The notes under the pieces are model-generated. The model was not told where the DNA came from. It saw nothing but the letters and a program-made list of their open reading frames with translations, and made no database searches. A program made the translations under genes and the position numbers. Shown here one piece after another: positions 57,031-59,972 of a stretch of DNA of 59,972 nucleotides. The stretch spans positions 1-59,972 of the forward strand of contig CATJBQ010000134.1 in the NCBI GenBank assembly GCA_949738465.1, read 5' to 3'. This DNA is from an uncultured Lachnospiraceae bacterium (GTDB lineage: Bacteria > Bacillota > Clostridia > Lachnospirales > Lachnospiraceae). Every line of letters begins with the position of its first letter. The stretch's first letter is position 1.

Positions 57031-58584
57031 TTACAAACTGCCAACCACGTCCTTAAAGTCTTTAAGATCCCCATCCAGATGCTGATACATCTTCAAATAG
57101 AAGGGATACAGCTTATCATAGGCGGCCGCCCATTCCTCGTTGGGCTCAATGACCTCCTTCACCTGGATCAGCTTGTCGATGGTTCCCGTAAGGTCCGGGA
57201 AAACGCCAACGGCATTGCCCACAATCAGCGTATCCCCAAAGGGAACGTCACCGCTGCGTTCATCCAGAATATACACCGGAAGGCGCAGCATGGAAGCCTT
57301 AATCATGGACCAGGTGCGGCTTTTCGAGCCGCCGCCGGTGATGCGGAGGCAATTGGCCCTGGCCCCGGCGTCCTTGACGGTCTCCATCACATGACGCAGG
57401 GCGAAGGCAGTGCCTTCGAAGACGGCCCGGATCATCTCCTTCCGGGTGGTATCTAAGGACATTCCGATAAACATGCCCCTGGCGTGGGAATTCCATAGAG
57501 GCGCCCGCTCACCCAAAAGGTAGGGGAAGAACATGACGCCGTTGCTCCCGGCAGGGACGGTAAGGGCTTCCTGGTTTAAAAGCTCATATACGTTGATCCC
57601 CTTTTCTCTGGCCAGCTTTCTGTCTGCCTCCCCAAAGGTATCCAGATACCAATTGATGGCGGCCCCGCTGGTGTTGATGGGGGCGTCAAAAAGATAAGGC
57701 ATCCCCTCGATGGCACAGGGCTTGGTCACCACCGGAACATCGGGAGCGCTCTTGACGCCGCTTCCCACAAAAACAAGAGACGTGGTGCCGGAGGATTCTC
57801 CCGCCTCTCCCAGACGGCTCAAGCCGGTGGCATACATGGAAGCCATGGCGTCGGAAGCGCCGGCTGCAACCGGAATTCCCTCCAAAAGCCCTGTCTCGGC
57901 GGCCGCCTGGGTCGTGACCGTGCCGATAATCTCGTTGACGGCGACGGGCTTTGGCAGGATGGAATTAAGGTCGACGCCGATCACCCGGGAAATCTCCGGG
58001 GACCAGTCCATGGTGGTGATATCCAGACACTGGCAGCGGGCCGCCTGGTCGATGTCCATGGTAAACTGCCCGGTAAGCTTCAGATTAATGAAGGAGCTGG
58101 CCTGTAGAATCGCTTTCGTCCTGGCAAAAAGCTCCGGTTCATTTTTCATAAACCACAGAATTTTATTGGGAAGGAATGCCACATCCGGTTGTGCGCCGAT
58201 TATTTTTACAAAGTGGTCAAAGCCCAGTTCATCCTTAATAAACTGAAGCTCCTTGGCAGAACGGCTGTCCATCCAGATCAAACCGTTCCGAAGGGGCGTC
58301 CCTTCCTCGTCCACCGGAAGCATGGTGACGGTCTGGGAGCTGACACAGATGCCCTTGATGCTGGCTACGATTTCGGGTCCGGCGGCGGAGGTGATCTTCC
58401 GTAAAATCTCCGCGGCATTGCTCCACCAGAGATTTGCATCCTGCTCCACCTGGCTTGGGCCGGGGAAGATGAGCTGGTTGGCCCGGGAGGCGGAGGCCAC
58501 GACAGTTCCGTCCTCCCGAAGGAGAATGGCTTTCACATTGGTGGTTCCAAGATCCATTCCGATTAAGTACGATGTATTGCTCAT
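57031..58584 (-). CDS. FGGY family carbohydrate kinase (xylulokinase/gluconokinase-like)
   Basis: A 517-residue sugar kinase. The N-terminal phosphate-binding loop is IGMDLGTTNVKAILL, with the middle motif AAGASDAMASMYATGL and C-terminal GGSKSRTWSMIKASM. I chose ATG 58584 because AAAGGA lies 8-9 bp upstream; the longer in-frame start lacks a site. It is divergent from a zinc alcohol dehydrogenase, suggesting a route in which a polyol is oxidised to a ketose and then phosphorylated. Exact specificity cannot be read from sequence. Confidence 0.92.
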   Translation of the reverse strand: MSNTSYLIGMDLGTTNVKAILLREDGTVVASASRANQLIFPGPSQVEQDANLWWSNAAEILRKITSAAGPEIVASIKGICVSSQTVTMLPVDEEGTPLRNGLIWMDSRSAKELQFIKDELGFDHFVKIIGAQPDVAFLPNKILWFMKNEPELFARTKAILQASSFINLKLTGQFTMDIDQAARCQCLDITTMDWSPEISRVIGVDLNSILPKPVAVNEIIGTVTTQAAAETGLLEGIPVAAGASDAMASMYATGLSRLGEAGESSGTTSLVFVGSGVKSAPDVPVVTKPCAIEGMPYLFDAPINTSGAAINWYLDTFGEADRKLAREKGINVYELLNQEALTVPAGSNGVMFFPYLLGERAPLWNSHARGMFIGMSLDTTRKEMIRAVFEGTAFALRHVMETVKDAGARANCLRITGGGSKSRTWSMIKASMLRLPVYILDERSGDVPFGDTLIVGNAVGVFPDLTGTIDKLIQVKEVIEPNEEWAAAYDKLYPFYLKMYQHLDGDLKDFKDVVGSL

Positions 58585-58633
58585 ATGAATTGTCCTTTCT
58601 GTAAAATAAAATATCTGCTTTTCCACTGTATTT

Positions 58634-58662
58634 ATGGTAGCATCCGGAGAGAAAATCCTCAA
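58634..58662 (-). promoter_or_regulatory. Candidate promoter of the FGGY kinase gene
   Basis: On the minus strand TTGAGG (58662-58657), 17 bp and TACCAT (58639-58634); the ATG is 50 bp downstream. Confidence 0.45.
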
Positions 58663-58698
58663 AAAATTTTTTTCCGTTAATATATGGAAATATCGTGT

Positions 58699-58727
58699 TT
58701 GCGCCAGGGAGAGAAACTTCCTATACT
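58699..58727 (+). promoter_or_regulatory. Promoter of the alcohol dehydrogenase gene
   Basis: TTGCGC (58699-58704), 17 bp and TATACT (58722-58727). A small hairpin (ACGCC-GAAAA-GGCGT) follows in the 5' leader at about 58742-58756. Confidence 0.6.
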
Positions 58728-58795
58728 GAACTCAGAACGAGACGCCGAAAAGGCGTTAAAGCAACGGCAACGGCATAGGAAAGGAGATCCTGAAC

Positions 58796-59848
58796 ATGAG
58801 TGAGAAAATGAAAGCGGCAATGATGTATGGACCAAACGATATCCGGGTAGAGGAGGTTGACAAGCCCCAGTGCCCCAAGGACGGACTTATTCTAAAGATC
58901 ATGTCGGTGGGGCTGTGCGGCTCTGATATCCGGAACCTGACCACCGATTCCAGAAAGGGCAATTATCCCTTTATTTACGGCCATGAGATCGTAGGATTTG
59001 TAGATGAGGTGGGAGCAGAGCAGACAAAATACAAGGTAGGCGACAGGCTGTTCCTGTTCCCGGGGACCTACTGCATGGAATGCGATGAATGTATCAGCGG
59101 GCACAGCGAGAACTGCTCCAACGACGAGGTGGCGCATCTGGCCGGGACCGGCGGCTTTGCCCAGTTCGTGGCGGTCAGCGGCGAGAAGATCCGCCGGGGC
59201 GGCATCTATGAGATTCCCGACGACGTAAGCTTTGATGCGGCCAGCCTTGGGGAGCCTCTGACCTCCGTATTTGCCTGCCTGGAAAATGTGGACGTCAGCT
59301 ATCCGGATACCCTGGTAATCATCGGCGCAGGCCCCATCGGCTGCTTTATGTCCCAGCTTGCCAAGATCCGCGGCGCCCAGAAGGTGATTATGATCGATAT
59401 CAACGCCAACCGTCTTGAGATGGCCAGGGAGTTCGGCGTGGACATTACCGTGGACAGCTCCAGGGAAGATCCCATCGAGGCCATCAAGAAGCTGACAAAC
59501 GGCAAGGGAGCCGACAAGGTAATCTCTGCAACCCCGGTAAACGCAACCCAGACCCAGAGCATTCATATGGTCAGAAAGGGCGGCCTGGTGGTGTTCTTCG
59601 GCGGCGTGCCAAAGGGGTCCATGACGGAGCTGGACTGCAACCTGATTCATTACAACAATATCTGGATCAAGGGGCATTTCGGGGCTTCCTACAGCCAGTC
59701 CAAGCGCGCCTTCCAACTGGCGATTTCTCCTACCTTCCCCACGGAGAAATTCATCACGCATATTTTGCCGCTGGATCAGATTAACGAAGGGATCGGGCTG
59801 ACCAGAAGCGGCGAGGCCATTAAGGTTGTGCTGCATCCCTGGGAATAA
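58796..59848 (+). CDS. Zinc-dependent alcohol/polyol dehydrogenase (MDR family)
   Basis: A 350-residue medium-chain dehydrogenase of the sorbitol/threonine dehydrogenase group. Catalytic zinc ligands are Cys41 (LCGSD) and His63-Glu64 (YGHE). Structural zinc cysteines are 93, 96, 99 and 107 (CMECDECISGHSENC). The NAD(P)-binding motif is IGAGPIG, followed by VIMIDINANRLEMA. AAAGGAG precedes the ATG. Divergent from the FGGY kinase, so the pair probably handles a sugar alcohol. A strong terminator follows. Confidence 0.93.
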   Translation: MSEKMKAAMMYGPNDIRVEEVDKPQCPKDGLILKIMSVGLCGSDIRNLTTDSRKGNYPFIYGHEIVGFVDEVGAEQTKYKVGDRLFLFPGTYCMECDECISGHSENCSNDEVAHLAGTGGFAQFVAVSGEKIRRGGIYEIPDDVSFDAASLGEPLTSVFACLENVDVSYPDTLVIIGAGPIGCFMSQLAKIRGAQKVIMIDINANRLEMAREFGVDITVDSSREDPIEAIKKLTNGKGADKVISATPVNATQTQSIHMVRKGGLVVFFGGVPKGSMTELDCNLIHYNNIWIKGHFGASYSQSKRAFQLAISPTFPTEKFITHILPLDQINEGIGLTRSGEAIKVVLHPWE

Positions 59849-59868
59849 AACTTCCAGATCATGCCGGG

Positions 59869-59920
59869 CAGATGGGGCTTGCCAGTTTTCGTATTGGCAA
59901 GCCCCATCTGTCTTTTCTTT
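59869..59920 (+). terminator. Terminator after the dehydrogenase gene
   Basis: A perfect 16-bp stem (59869-59884 / 59895-59910, core GATGGGGCTTGCC) is followed by TCTTTTCTTT. The remaining bases to 59972 hold nothing recognisable. Confidence 0.93.
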
Positions 59921-59972
59921 CGGAAATCATCAAGAGAGAATATCTCCGTAGCTTACAAGCGTTACATTGCCA

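Noticed and set aside
58892-59836. A 314-codon minus-strand frame opposite the alcohol dehydrogenase
   Set aside because: It is antisense to a complete zinc dehydrogenase, with low-complexity His/Gly/Ala content and no start signals.

Overview
The window looks like a chromosomal segment of a gut-type Lachnospiraceae (Clostridium cluster XIVa) bacterium. The basis is Gram-positive ribosome binding sites (AGGAGG), lipoprotein signal peptides on all substrate-binding proteins, LplB/YtcP-type sugar permeases, YesN/YesM-type regulators, a Lachnospiraceae-type flagellin, a 4-hydroxybutyryl-CoA dehydratase homologue, and moderate GC content. Species cannot be named from the sequence. No rRNA, tRNA, CRISPR array or cas gene was seen.

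Layout. 1-2.1 kb: 3' end of an AAA-ATPase/PD-(D/E)XK protein, a HipA-like remnant pair and a YeiL-like Crp/Fnr regulator. 2.1-12.3 kb: URO-D family protein divergent from an AraC regulator, then a membrane-bound AraC sensor-regulator followed by a complete oligosaccharide ABC importer (two permeases, binding lipoprotein) and a GH78-type glycosidase. 12.5-19.1 kb (minus strand): a second sugar importer with its own YesN/YesM-type two-component system. 19.1-19.7 kb: a gene-free stretch holding a foldback element and a strong hairpin. 19.7-33.2 kb: URO-D protein, AraC-GH39 fusion regulator, a third importer with an iron-sulfur-type flavoprotein, a type-B carboxylesterase, an AraC regulator and an orphan binding protein paralogous to the third importer's. 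33.2-36.0 kb: internally deleted MATE gene, YeiL-like regulator divergent from a fumarate-reductase-like flavoprotein. 36.2-42.8 kb: two AAA-ATPase/PD-(D/E)XK genes bracketing a tyrosine recombinase, a CsrA-like gene and flagellin. 42.9-44.7 kb: 4-hydroxybutyryl-CoA dehydratase homologue with a NifU-like scaffold. 44.9-52.1 kb: an unusual LytTR-controlled locus (trigger-factor-like/TSCPD fusion, LytTR two-component system, lipoprotein, decayed ABC exporters, second trigger-factor-like protein, thioredoxin). 52.2-56.8 kb: candidate Panacea toxin-antitoxin pair, AraC/URO-D pair, RelB/YoeB pair, DUF4143 ATPase remnant and a 34-bp-periodic repeat array. 57.0-59.9 kb: FGGY sugar kinase divergent from a zinc alcohol dehydrogenase.

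Most interesting observation: the tyrosine recombinase gene (38225-38803) lies between 26-bp inverted repeats (38130-38155 and 38879-38904, 24/26 identical). The same segment carries a near-consensus sigma-28 flagellar promoter on the minus strand, which at present points away from the csrA-like/flagellin genes. Inversion would move it to about 120-135 bp upstream of the csrA-like start codon. The architecture resembles the Salmonella Hin/fljBA switch, but with a tyrosine rather than a serine recombinase. Second is the trigger-factor-like/TSCPD/LytTR/thioredoxin locus, whose two promoters share a 16-bp motif. Third is the exact 34-bp repeat array at 56804-56973.
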